64,000 bases of DNA, from contig PHEH01000002.1 of NCBI GenBank assembly GCA_002841155.1, forward strand, positions 1 to 64,000. The letters run 5' to 3'. The translations under genes and the position numbers were made by a program. Each line of letters opens with the position of its first letter. Position 1 is the first letter of the stretch. The stretch is from Alphaproteobacteria bacterium HGW-Alphaproteobacteria-18. Its GTDB lineage: Bacteria > Pseudomonadota > Alphaproteobacteria > Caulobacterales > Hyphomonadaceae. The notes below the pieces were generated by a model. The model saw only the letters and a list, made by a program, of their open reading frames with translations. It searched no databases and was not told the DNA's origin. Below, in pieces: positions 43,184 through 51,033 of the stretch.

Positions 43184-44011
43184 TTAGGGCGATCCTCCCG
43201 CCTCGGCCAGCCCCGCCCGGACCAGCCTTTGATAGGCGAGCCAGCCCTTATACTCTGCCAGCGCCGGATCAATCCCGTCCCACGCGGCCTGAAACGCCTG
43301 GCGGTGCCCCGGACCCTCCAGCGCCGCCCGCAACGGGTCAATCGCCACCCGGATCGTGAACACCACCGCGCCGGACATCTCCAGCTTGGAAATCGTCTGC
43401 CGCTCCACGCGCAGCCACAGGGCGTCCAGCGCGCCTACCTCGCTCATGCCCGCCGCCACTGCCTTGAACGCTTCCTGCGAGGGCGTAAACCGCTCCGTCC
43501 CCGGCTGAACGGTCCAGTTGAACCGCTCCAGAACCTGCCCCGGCCGCAGCGCGTCAAACATCCGGTGAATGCGCGACACCATCCCCGGATTGGCCCCCGG
43601 CACCGGCCCATGCAGCCCGCCGAGCGGCTCGCCCAGCTTCTCATCCAACCGCCAGAATGTCGGCGCGCACAGGCTCGCCGCTTCCAGCCGCCAGAGACCG
43701 TCTTCATCCTTGATCAGGATACAGAGATCATCCGATACCGCGCTCGCTGCCCCCTCCAGCGCGCTCGTCCAATCCCCAACCGCAGGTCCGGCCACCTTAT
43801 GCACCGCCGCCGCCAGCTCCAGCGCCGCCAGCTCGCTCCCATCGCGCGCGCCATAAACCTCGCCCCGCCGCGCCGCCATCAGCGCGCGCTTCTCCCCCAG
43901 AACAGCGGCTTCCGTATCCGGACAAAGCCACGTCTCCGGCGCAATCGGCTTCAGACCCGGCGACAGGCTGAGCGGCCCGTTCAGAAAAGGAAGATAAGGC
44001 GGCCGGCGCAT
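43184..44011 (-). CDS. DUF3445 family, haem-dependent oxidative N-demethylase alpha-subunit-like
   Basis: A 275-residue protein with the DUF3445 pattern: DDLCILIKDEDGLWRLEAAS, FWRLDEKLGEPLGGLHGPVP and LWLRVERQTISKLEMSGAVV. The biochemically known relative (dimethylamine monooxygenase subunit) is a haem enzyme that oxidatively demethylates small amines with three partner subunits. Those partners are absent here, so the substrate and electron source are unknown. It is in tandem with DUF4188 and EVE genes. Confidence 0.85.
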   Translation of the reverse strand: MRRPPYLPFLNGPLSLSPGLKPIAPETWLCPDTEAAVLGEKRALMAARRGEVYGARDGSELAALELAAAVHKVAGPAVGDWTSALEGAASAVSDDLCILIKDEDGLWRLEAASLCAPTFWRLDEKLGEPLGGLHGPVPGANPGMVSRIHRMFDALRPGQVLERFNWTVQPGTERFTPSQEAFKAVAAGMSEVGALDALWLRVERQTISKLEMSGAVVFTIRVAIDPLRAALEGPGHRQAFQAAWDGIDPALAEYKGWLAYQRLVRAGLAEAGGSP

Positions 44012-44025
44012 ACCCCTGCCCGGCC

Positions 44026-44652
44026 TCAGACCGGCCGCGCCATGCCCCAGCTGACATAGCCGGCAATTTTCGGCGTATTGGGGAGATACATCGTCTCGGT
44101 CCCCTGCGGCTCAAACCCGGCCTCGCGCAGCATTGCTGCCGTATCGCGCGTCAGATGACACCCGCCCGCCAGCGCCTTCCACACAGGCTCCACCCGCCGC
44201 TGCCATTTGGCAACGCCTTCATCGGGGGCCAGCCCATGCTCGGTGAAGAGGATCTTGCCGCCGGGCTTCAGCACGCGCTTTGTCTCGGCCAGCGCAGATT
44301 TCCAGTCCGGGATCGTGCACAGCACGAAGGTGATCACGGCGGTATCGACCGAATTATCCGCCAGCGGAATGGATTCGGCCCCCGTCTCGAGAAAATCGAT
44401 GCTCTTGCCGATGCCGAACTCGCCCGCCGTGCGCTTTGCCTTGACGATCATCCCAGGCGCAGGCTCCAGCGCATAGAGATGGTCAACCTTCGCCCCGTCA
44501 TACATCGCAAAGTTGGTGCCCGATCCACAGCCGAGCTCCAGCACAACCCCGTCCGCCTTCGGAACAACCTTCTCGCGCTGTTTCATGATCGGCCGCGTCG
44601 AGCAGGCGCAAGACACCAGCCCCGGAACGACATACCGCTCCCAGAGGTTCAT
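44026..44652 (-). CDS. Class I SAM-dependent methyltransferase (UbiE/PmtA-like)
   Basis: A 208-residue methyltransferase. Motif I is VVLELGCGSGTNFAMYDGAK (about 36-55), followed by LADNSVDTAVITFVLCTIPD and EVKRVLKPGG-like KRVLKPGGKILFTEHGL. This matches the phosphatidylethanolamine/METTL7-like group; the N-terminal CACSTRPIMKQREKVVPKA is typical. It overlaps the preceding gene by four bases (ATGA) and so is translationally coupled. A lipid or quinone substrate is possible. Confidence 0.88.
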   Translation of the reverse strand: MNLWERYVVPGLVSCACSTRPIMKQREKVVPKADGVVLELGCGSGTNFAMYDGAKVDHLYALEPAPGMIVKAKRTAGEFGIGKSIDFLETGAESIPLADNSVDTAVITFVLCTIPDWKSALAETKRVLKPGGKILFTEHGLAPDEGVAKWQRRVEPVWKALAGGCHLTRDTAAMLREAGFEPQGTETMYLPNTPKIAGYVSWGMARPV

Positions 44653-45371
44653 CCGTTGGTGCCCATCGGTTTGTAGCCGGGATAGGATTGGCTCTGGATA
44701 CGGGATTGGGTTTCCGGCGTCGGGCGTGCGATGAGGGCGTCCTGCGTGATGCTGACATTGTACTCAAACCCGTCGCCCAGCGGCTGATAGGTTGCCGACC
44801 CATATTCAGCATCAATCCCGAAGCGCGAGCCATATTTCGACGCGAGATCGCCAACACTGATGCCCGGCTCTTCCGTGACGATGTTGATGCGGTGAAGGTC
44901 GCCTTTCCTCACGACATCGGAGGAGAATTGCGTGGTCAGCTTCGATTCCATCGCTTCAAGCCGGTAAATGGAATCATAGCCGAGAATATTTGCCATCGGT
45001 TTGAACTTGATGACCTTGGCATCGATCTGCCACTGGTTCCCGATGAAGGTCGGCATCGACCCGCTCGCCTCAAGCAGCTTGGAGCCGTCCTGGAAGGTCA
45101 CATCTGCCAGGAATGTCTCAGGCTGCCCCGGCACGGCCGTAAACTTGATATTCGCCACCGGGCGCTCATAGGTCAGCCGCGTATAGGTCTGAACGTTCAG
45201 CCCGATGAAGGCGACCATCCCGGCAATCCCGACAAAGCCCGTGCCGAAGGCAAGGCGCGTCACACCGGAAAACGGCTTCAGGTTCGCCAGTTTCCCAAAC
45301 CCTGCGAATAGCAGGATGAGACCAATAACCCCGGCAATCGACGGCAAAATCCACCAGATCAGGCCCATCAA
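44649..45371 (-). CDS. Two-helix membrane protein of unknown function
   Basis: A 240-residue protein with two N-terminal helices (LIWWILPSIAGVIGLILLFA and LAFGTGFVGIAGMVAFIGLN) and a periplasmic beta-rich domain. RPVANIKFTAVPGQPETFLA and SKYGSRFGIDAEYGSATYQP are within that domain. Related proteins are sometimes labelled cation/multidrug efflux pump, for which nothing here gives support. Its stop overlaps the methyltransferase start, placing it first in that unit. Confidence 0.78.
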   Translation of the reverse strand: MMGLIWWILPSIAGVIGLILLFAGFGKLANLKPFSGVTRLAFGTGFVGIAGMVAFIGLNVQTYTRLTYERPVANIKFTAVPGQPETFLADVTFQDGSKLLEASGSMPTFIGNQWQIDAKVIKFKPMANILGYDSIYRLEAMESKLTTQFSSDVVRKGDLHRINIVTEEPGISVGDLASKYGSRFGIDAEYGSATYQPLGDGFEYNVSITQDALIARPTPETQSRIQSQSYPGYKPMGTNG

Positions 45372-45492
45372 ACATCTCCCTGCGCGGCCGTATGGCCAGT
45401 GCCATGTTAACCCTTATGCACCGTATATCAGCGCTTTGCGGCGAATTTAGCAACCTTTCACAGGCCCGCTGCAATTGTTAACGCATCGAAGT

Positions 45493-46287
45493 TCAGGAAG
45501 TTGCGGCGATTCCTAGCAGGGCGTTCCAGCCAACATACGCCGCCACCCCGACAATCATCGCGGCAAAGCCCTTCCGGGCAAGCGCCGTGCGCCCGGCTAG
45601 AACCCTCGCCACCTGCACGCCTGCCACCCCGCCTACCGCGCCGCCCGCCAGCAGGAGCGCCACAAGCGGCAGGTCCACATGCCCGGCAAAGGCATAATTG
45701 GCCGAGGTCGTCGCCCCGAACAGCGCCACCGAAACAAGGGAGGAGGCCATCGCATTCGACAGCGTCATGCCCGTCGCCATCATCAGGCCGGGCACGATCA
45801 GAAAGCCGCCTCCAATGCCGAAAAAGCCGGCCGCCAGCCCTGTCAGCAGGCCAAGCGGCAGAATGCGCGCCATGATCAGGGCGGTAATGTGCACATCCGG
45901 ATCGCCCTCCGCCTTCGGGCGCCGGAACATCGAGAGGCCAATTGCGGCCATGGCGACGGCAAAGGCCAGCAGCAGCCAGGTGCCATCAACCCGCAAGGCG
46001 AGCTGCGAGCCGGCAATCGAGCCCGCAATCCCCGCCAGCGCAAACGCGCCCGCACAGGGCCATTTCACCCGTTTGGCCCGCCAGTGGCCAATCAGGCTCA
46101 CCGCGGCAATCGCGGCCACGGCCGCCGCAGACGTGCCGATGGCCATATGCGGGTCTTTCACGCCGACGGCATAGATCAACAGCGGCGCGGCCAGAACAGA
46201 TCCCCCGCCTCCGAATGTGCCGAGAAACAGCCCAACGACTGCCCCGCTCAGCAGCGCGGCAAGAATGACAATGGGTTCAAGTTCCAT
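45493..46287 (-). CDS. Sulfite/anion exporter TauE/SafE family protein
   Basis: A 264-residue protein with about eight helices and two half-repeats (GLFLGTFGGGGSVLAAPLLI and GFFGIGGGFLIVPGLMMATG), the TauE/SafE signature. Members export sulfite, sulfoacetate or other sulfur anions. It diverges from a persulfide-dioxygenase-like gene across a 141-base region containing a near-symmetric operator-promoter. This arrangement recalls the BigR/SqrR sulfide-response operons, but no ArsR-family regulator is visible in the window. Confidence 0.93.
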   Translation of the reverse strand: MELEPIVILAALLSGAVVGLFLGTFGGGGSVLAAPLLIYAVGVKDPHMAIGTSAAAVAAIAAVSLIGHWRAKRVKWPCAGAFALAGIAGSIAGSQLALRVDGTWLLLAFAVAMAAIGLSMFRRPKAEGDPDVHITALIMARILPLGLLTGLAAGFFGIGGGFLIVPGLMMATGMTLSNAMASSLVSVALFGATTSANYAFAGHVDLPLVALLLAGGAVGGVAGVQVARVLAGRTALARKGFAAMIVGVAAYVGWNALLGIAATS

Positions 46288-46344
46288 ACGCGTCCCGCTC
46301 CCTTGCCGCTTACAATGTGTTCCTGCACGGCGTGTCGAAAAGCA

Positions 46345-46385
46345 AATATATGAGAACTTGCTAAATTAGCAACACCTCATATATT
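46345..46385. promoter_or_regulatory. Symmetric palindromic operator with divergent promoters
   Basis: Two nested perfect inverted repeats share one centre at 46365. The outer arms AATATATGAG/CTCATATATT are at 46345-46354 and 46376-46385, and the inner 15-mer TTGCTAAATTAGCAA is at 46358-46372. On the plus strand TTGCTA (46358-46363) and TATATT (46380-46385) fit -35 and -10 boxes with a 16-base spacer; the same pair is mirrored on the minus strand. A dimeric repressor bound here would block both genes. It resembles BigR/ArsR-type sulfur-stress control, but the regulator is not encoded nearby. Confidence 0.8.
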
Positions 46386-46428
46386 AGGAACAGCGCAGAT
46401 ACGCGACGAACCAAAGAGGAAACCGGAC

Positions 46429-47292
46429 ATGCCCGAAATCAAACCCTTCTTCGACACAGCCACGAACACGGTCACCTATCTGGTCTGGGACGCGGCCACC
46501 CGAGAGGCCGTCATCATCGATCCGGTGCTGGACTTTGATCCGGCCCCGGCCCGCCTCTCCACAGAGTCGGCCGATAAAGTGCTCGCCGCCGCAGAGGCCG
46601 AAGGCCTGAAAATCGTCTGGGCGCTCGACACCCATGCCCATGCCGATCATCTCTCGGCGGCCGACTATATCCGCCAGAAAACCGGCGCGAAGGTCGGCAT
46701 CGGCGCGCATATCACTGACGTTCAGAAAATCTTCCGCCCGATGTTCGGCCCAACCAGCGATACGCCGGATGAAACCGTGTTCGATGCCCTCTTCCATGAA
46801 GGCGACGAAATCCCGCTGGGCAACGAAACCATCCGCGTACTGCACACGCCGGGCCACACGGCTGCCTGCCTCACCTATCTGATCGGGGATGCGGCCTTTG
46901 TCGGCGATACCGTCTTCATGCCCGACTATGGCACCGCCCGCGCAGACTTTCCGGGCGGCGACGCCCACGCCCTCTACCACTCCATCCGCAAGCTGCTCGC
47001 CCTGCCGCCGGAAACCCGCATCTTCACCGGCCATGACTATCTCCCCGAAGGCCGCGAAGCCCATGCCTGGGAAGCCACCGTCGCACAGCACCGCGCCGCC
47101 AATGTCCACGTCCATGACGGCGTCTCCGAAGACGCCTTCGTCGACATGCGCACCACCCGCGACAAAACCCTTGCCGCCCCGCGCCTGATCCTCCCCTCTC
47201 TGCAAGTCAACATCCGCGCCGGCACGCTGCCGCCCCCCGAATCCGACGGCCAGACCTATCTCCGCCTGCCGGTGAACCGGCTGGGAAAGTAA
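46429..47292 (+). CDS. Metallo-beta-lactamase fold protein, Blh/persulfide dioxygenase-like
   Basis: A 287-residue MBL-fold protein. The metal motif THAHADHLS gives His69, His71, Asp73 and His74; HTPGHTAACL, VGDTVFMPDYGTARADFPGG and FTGHDYLPEGR follow. This is the Blh/ETHE1-like group that oxidises glutathione persulfide. The gene is divergent from a TauE exporter across a symmetric promoter-operator. The pair fits hydrogen-sulfide detoxification as in BigR regulons. Specific activity is inferred. Confidence 0.9.
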   Translation: MPEIKPFFDTATNTVTYLVWDAATREAVIIDPVLDFDPAPARLSTESADKVLAAAEAEGLKIVWALDTHAHADHLSAADYIRQKTGAKVGIGAHITDVQKIFRPMFGPTSDTPDETVFDALFHEGDEIPLGNETIRVLHTPGHTAACLTYLIGDAAFVGDTVFMPDYGTARADFPGGDAHALYHSIRKLLALPPETRIFTGHDYLPEGREAHAWEATVAQHRAANVHVHDGVSEDAFVDMRTTRDKTLAAPRLILPSLQVNIRAGTLPPPESDGQTYLRLPVNRLGK

Positions 47293-47300
47293 CGCTCAAA

Positions 47301-47444
47301 AGCCCCCTCCGCCCCTCCGGGGCACCTCCCCCGCTGCGCAGGGGAGGAGTGAAGCACTGTACCCGAGAAGGCGAGGTGATCATCCTCCCCTGCGAAGCGG
47401 GGGAGGTGGCAGACGGCGAAGCCGCCTGACGGAGGGGGGAAGCC
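47301..47444. repeat. Composite dispersed palindromic repeat (full copy)
   Basis: A ~144-base GC-rich element with two roughly inverted halves: the left half begins AGCCCCCTCCGCCCC and the right half ends GACGGAGGGGGGAAGCC. The central GAAGGCGAGGTGATCATCCT is shared, base for base, with the copy at 51034-51215. The right half is nearly the same as the solo copy at 38126-38179. It lies between the Blh-like and EamA genes. No transposase is present; it resembles a REP/BIME- or MITE-like element. Confidence 0.8.
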
Positions 47445-47542
47445 AAGCAGTGCAGCGCACCCCCCGCATATCTCCCCTTCCCGCCCTACCCCGACGCGCC
47501 CCCTGCCCTTTGTCACAAAACCCTGATAGGGCGAGGCCCATC

Positions 47543-48445
47543 ATGGCCCTACGTGACCTTCTCCTCCTCTGCGCCGTCTGCCTCGTCTGGGGGCTGAACC
47601 TGGTCGTCACGCGCTGGGCCGTGGCCGATATGGCCATTCCGCCGATTTTCTTCGCCGCGCTGCGCTTCCTTGGCGTCGCGGTCTGCCTCGTGCCGTTCCT
47701 CTTCCCGCGCCCGCCAAACCTGCGCACGCTGTTCTTTGTCTCGATCATGATCGGCAGCGTACATTTCGCGCTCCTCTTCATCGGCCTGCAGCATGCCGAG
47801 GCCTCCGCCGTCGCCGTCACCGGCCAGCTTGGCGTGCCCTTCTCGACCCTGATGAGCATGATGTTCCTCGGCGAGATCATCCGCTGGCGCCGGGCGCTGG
47901 GCATCTTCCTCGCTTTTATCGGCGTGATCGTCATCGCCTTCGATCCGGGCAGCTTCTCGGTCTCCTATGGCCTCCTCTACATCATCGCCTCGGCCTTCAT
48001 TGGCTCGGCAGGCGGCATCATCATGAAGTCGATGCCGAAGATCTCCGCCCTGCGCATGCAGGCCTGGGTCGGCGCCTTCAGCTTTGCACCCCTCTTTGCC
48101 CTCTCCTTTGCCACCGAGAGCAATCAGCTAGACGCCTACATGCATGGCGGCTGGATGGTCTGGGCGGCCAGCGCCTTTGCCATTCTCGGCGTGTCGGTGT
48201 TCGGCCATTCGGCCTTCTACACCTTGCTCAAGAAGTATGACGTCTCCCTCCTCTCGCCGCTGACGCTGATGACGCCGATCTGGGGGGTCATCTTCGGCAT
48301 CGTCCTGCTGAACGAGCCCCTCACCTGGCGCCTCATCCTCGGCGCGGTCATCTCGCTGTCAGGCGTGCTTGTCATCGCGCTCCGCCCGAACGAGAAAATG
48401 CCGGAAGCCGCCCTCGGCAAGAAGGCCGGCGCGGGAGACTCGTGA
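47543..48445 (+). CDS. EamA family (DMT) transporter
   Basis: A 300-residue protein with ten predicted helices in two EamA repeats (LLLLCAVCLVWGLNLVVTRW and LLYIIASAFIGSAGGIIMKS), as in RhaT/YdcZ-type metabolite exporters. The ATG at 47543 begins just before the first helix. Upstream in-frame residues overlap the repeat and are not credible. Its stop TGA overlaps the ATG of the AmpD-like gene as TGATG. The substrate is unknown. Confidence 0.9.
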   Translation: MALRDLLLLCAVCLVWGLNLVVTRWAVADMAIPPIFFAALRFLGVAVCLVPFLFPRPPNLRTLFFVSIMIGSVHFALLFIGLQHAEASAVAVTGQLGVPFSTLMSMMFLGEIIRWRRALGIFLAFIGVIVIAFDPGSFSVSYGLLYIIASAFIGSAGGIIMKSMPKISALRMQAWVGAFSFAPLFALSFATESNQLDAYMHGGWMVWAASAFAILGVSVFGHSAFYTLLKKYDVSLLSPLTLMTPIWGVIFGIVLLNEPLTWRLILGAVISLSGVLVIALRPNEKMPEAALGKKAGAGDS

Positions 48446-49179
48446 TGCAGATCGAAGACGCCCCCAGCCCGAACTTTGACGACCGGAAACACCCCGTCAC
48501 CCTCCTCGTGCTGCACTATACCGGCATGGAGTCCGGCGATGCCGCCCTCGCCCGGATGCGCGATCCGGAGGCAAAAGTCTCCGCGCACTATATGGTCTGG
48601 GAAGATGGCCGCATTGTCCGCCTCGTGGCTGAAAATGACCGCGCCTGGCATGCCGGTGTCTCCAGATGGCAGGGCCTCGAAGATCTCAACTCCCGCTCCA
48701 TCGGCATCGAGATCGTCAATGGCGGCCATGACTATCCCGCCCCCGGCGGCGGCCTACCGCCCTATCCGGACGCGCAGATCAGCGCCGTCATCGCGCTGGC
48801 CCGCGAGATCATGGCCCATCACGATATCCCGCCGACCGGCCTCGTCGCCCATTCCGACATTGCCCCCGCCCGCAAGATCGATCCCGGCGAGCATTTCCCG
48901 TGGCAACGCCTGGCAAAGGCCGGCCTCGGCCTCTGGCCCCAGCCTGAAACTGGCGCATCCTGCGTCTGGTCGGGCGGCGACACCTCGCGCCTCAACACCC
49001 AACTCGCAGCTATCGGCTATGACTTAGCTGACATCCCTGCTGCTCTCCGCGCCTTCCAGCGCCGCTGGATGCCCGCCGCCATCACCGGCTTCGCCGATGC
49101 AGACACCCTCCGCCGCCTCGCCCAGATCGCCGGGGCTTACACATCTGCCGCAGGCGGCTCATCCTCGCCCCAGGCATGA
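48445..49179 (+). CDS. N-acetylmuramoyl-L-alanine amidase, AmpD-like
   Basis: A 244-residue Amidase_2 protein with LLVLHYTGMESGDAALARM (zinc His), DRAWHAGVSRWQGLEDLNSR, and VAHSDIAPARKIDPGEHFPW (second His and Asp). A C-terminal peptidoglycan-binding-like segment follows. It has no signal peptide, so it is probably the cytoplasmic AmpD type that recycles anhydromuropeptides and influences beta-lactamase induction. The ATG is coupled to the EamA stop. Its 3' end overlaps the convergent YihY gene by 43 bases. Confidence 0.9.
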   Translation: MQIEDAPSPNFDDRKHPVTLLVLHYTGMESGDAALARMRDPEAKVSAHYMVWEDGRIVRLVAENDRAWHAGVSRWQGLEDLNSRSIGIEIVNGGHDYPAPGGGLPPYPDAQISAVIALAREIMAHHDIPPTGLVAHSDIAPARKIDPGEHFPWQRLAKAGLGLWPQPETGASCVWSGGDTSRLNTQLAAIGYDLADIPAALRAFQRRWMPAAITGFADADTLRRLAQIAGAYTSAAGGSSSPQA

Positions 49180-50018
49180 GCCCATTCGGTCGCCAGCGCC
49201 GCGCCGAGCAGCAGGGATGACACCGACGCTGACAGCCAGATAAAGCCGAGGATCAGCGACGCCAGCGCGCCATAGATCGTGCTCAGCACCGAATAGTGCA
49301 GGTAAAGCTGGAACAGGAATGTTACCCCCAGGAACGCCACCACCGCCGCCCCGGCCCCGGCCGCCAGCGCCCGCGTTCCGCGCCGCACATGCCCGCGCAG
49401 CGACATTACCAGGATCAGATAGAACACGATAAAGCTCGCGATCCCTTTTGAGATCCAGAGCGAGTCCACAAGCGTCGCAATCTCGCTGGCAAACCGCAGC
49501 GCAATGTCGCCGGACTCCTGTATCGCCACAGTCACCACCAGCTGTAACAAGCCGAGCAGCCACACGATCAGGATCAGCGTCGCCGTAAGCAAGAGGGATG
49601 TGCCCTGAAACCGCGCAAACCGTGTCCGGTCTGCGGTGCCTGCAATCATCCTTATGCCGGTGATCAACGCCTTGGCGCCGGAAGTCGCCGTGAACAGCAC
49701 GAGGATAGCCGCCAGGAAAGCCCGCACACTCAGGCCCGCCGGCGTCATCTTCTGGATCGCATTCACCTCTTCAAAGGTCAGCGGCTCGACGCTCTGGCTG
49801 AAGAAATTGGTGATCGGCTTGGCCAGCTGGTGCGCCAGTTCCGGCGGCAGGAAAAAAGTCAGCAGCGTCAGCGTCATGTAGATCAGCGGAAAGATCGAGA
49901 ACAGCGCATAAAAGGCGATACCCCCGGTCACAATGCGCACATCGGGGCGCACAAGCCGGCGCACGGCCCGGATTGCAGGATCAATGAAGTCAGGTCGCCA
50001 GCGCTCTAGCATCCACAT
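49137..50018 (-). CDS. YihY/virulence factor BrkB family membrane protein
   Basis: A 293-residue protein with six predicted helices and the YihY pattern: GGIAFYALFSIFPLIYMTLT, VLFTATSGAKALITGIRMIA and LFQLYLHYSVLSTIYGALAS. Members were once called ribonuclease BN by mistake. The function is unknown; some reports link the family to serum resistance. The ATG at 50018 (MWMLERWRPD) is preferred over in-frame upstream starts. It runs antiparallel into the AmpD-like gene. Confidence 0.9.
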   Translation of the reverse strand: MWMLERWRPDFIDPAIRAVRRLVRPDVRIVTGGIAFYALFSIFPLIYMTLTLLTFFLPPELAHQLAKPITNFFSQSVEPLTFEEVNAIQKMTPAGLSVRAFLAAILVLFTATSGAKALITGIRMIAGTADRTRFARFQGTSLLLTATLILIVWLLGLLQLVVTVAIQESGDIALRFASEIATLVDSLWISKGIASFIVFYLILVMSLRGHVRRGTRALAAGAGAAVVAFLGVTFLFQLYLHYSVLSTIYGALASLILGFIWLSASVSSLLLGAALATEWAHAWGEDEPPAADV

Positions 50019-50222
50019 AGTTGTGGCATGCTCCGCCCCAGAAAAAAACCGTGCATTCACCTGAGGCTTTTCCACAGGGCCTGCGCCTGCAATCCTTACA
50101 GGAGGAACCCGGCGCATCCCCCGCCAATCCGACCGGCCTGCGCCCGGCGTCATAATGCGCATGTCCGGCCTCACCAGCCGGACCTTCACTGGCTGGCGGG
50201 TTACCTCCCCCAAAAGCCGCCA

Positions 50223-50392
50223 TCCTGCGGATGAGGCAGAGCCGGGACGCCGGGGACATCTCATTCAAATCAATACTCTACCATACTCCGTCCCCGGACC
50301 AACTGGGCAACCGCCCCATCCGCAGGACTTGCCAGTCAACACACGCCCGGAAAGGATTGCTCCTTGTCCGGTTGATTTTGTTGCCTTTTTCA
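50223..50392 (+). ncRNA. Candidate structured small RNA
   Basis: An 11-base perfect helix (50223-50233 with 50317-50327) encloses an 8-base perfect helix, CCGGGGAC (50250-50257) with GTCCCCGG (50290-50297). The inner helix caps a 32-base loop with no G. Downstream, a hairpin at 50347-50371 (CCGGA-AAGGA / TCCTT-g-TCCGG) is followed by a T-rich tract to about 50392, resembling a terminator. No coding potential is visible. The plus strand is chosen because the T tract is there. The 5' end is not known. It could be a leader or a chance fold; no known RNA family is recognised. Confidence 0.5.
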
Positions 50393-50412
50393 CAGAAGCC
50401 TCACATTCATTC

Positions 50413-51010
50413 CACAGGCGCAACGAAACCTGTGAATTTTCTCGCCCTCAGCGTGAAAAAATCTGGACAGGGTCTCGACTCAGGCGAGGCCTTATGAGAT
50501 CGTTTCGGTAAGCCAACGGAATTCCCGGCAGGAGCAAACCCGCCAGCGGAACCAGAGGCAGAGTCCATCGCCCCCGGACGAAACCGGGTCAGGAGCAAAG
50601 CCGGGAGACTGGCCGCGCAAAGGGCCCAGGTGGAGATGACGGGATCAAAGCAGGCGATGGCCGGGAGGCGGGAGCTAGAACTCGCTAAACGGGGCCGTAT
50701 GCCGTAACGGGGCGCGATCCGTAAACGGTGACCAAGAAGTGAGTGCCAGCAATGGCAAACGCAGGCGGTCAGCTGCGCGCAGGCAACCCCCCGGTTGTGC
50801 GTGTAGCGACGGAAACGGAACCGTGCGCCTGAATAAGGCGAACGTCCGGGTCCGGAGGGTGATGTAAGGGAATCCGCTCGAACGGATTGTCTCCAGAGCC
50901 TGATGTCGATCGAAGACCGAAATCGAGTGCTAGCACAGTGTCTCGGTAGACCGATTCGAAACACACGGGAAGGCACGAAACTCGCAAGAGGGTCGTGCTT
51001 TCTTGTGTTT
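50413..51010 (+). ncRNA. Candidate large structured RNA upstream of rnpB
   Basis: About 600 bases without a credible gene but dense in stem-loops with A-rich loops on the plus strand. They are CACAGG/CCTGTG (50413-50434), GGTCTCG/CGAGGCC (50471-50491), CCCGG/CCGGG with loop ACGAAA (50573-50588), TGCC/GGCA (50744-50757), CGCCT/AGGCG (50826-50840) and AATCCG/CGGATT (50871-50888). A long terminal stem at 50959-51010 (AAACACA/TGTGTTT outside GCACGA/TCGTGC) is capped by CTC-GCAA-GAG, a GNRA tetraloop. Two near-copies of AGGAGCAAA occur at 50530 and 50591. No Rfam-type family is recognised. A minus-strand 230-codon frame across it looks spurious. Confidence 0.45.
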
Positions 51011-51033
51011 GGGGTTACCCTGTTCCGTTTCAT

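Noticed and set aside
50823-50850. A resemblance to a group II intron 5' end (GTGCG followed by CCT-loop-AGGCG)
   Set aside because: No domain V with its catalytic triad, no 3' boundary and no reverse transcriptase within reach; a short match alone is weak.
50223-51010. Permuted two-piece alphaproteobacterial tmRNA
   Set aside because: No tag-like coding segment, no T-arm with CCA end and no GGGG acceptor start were found.
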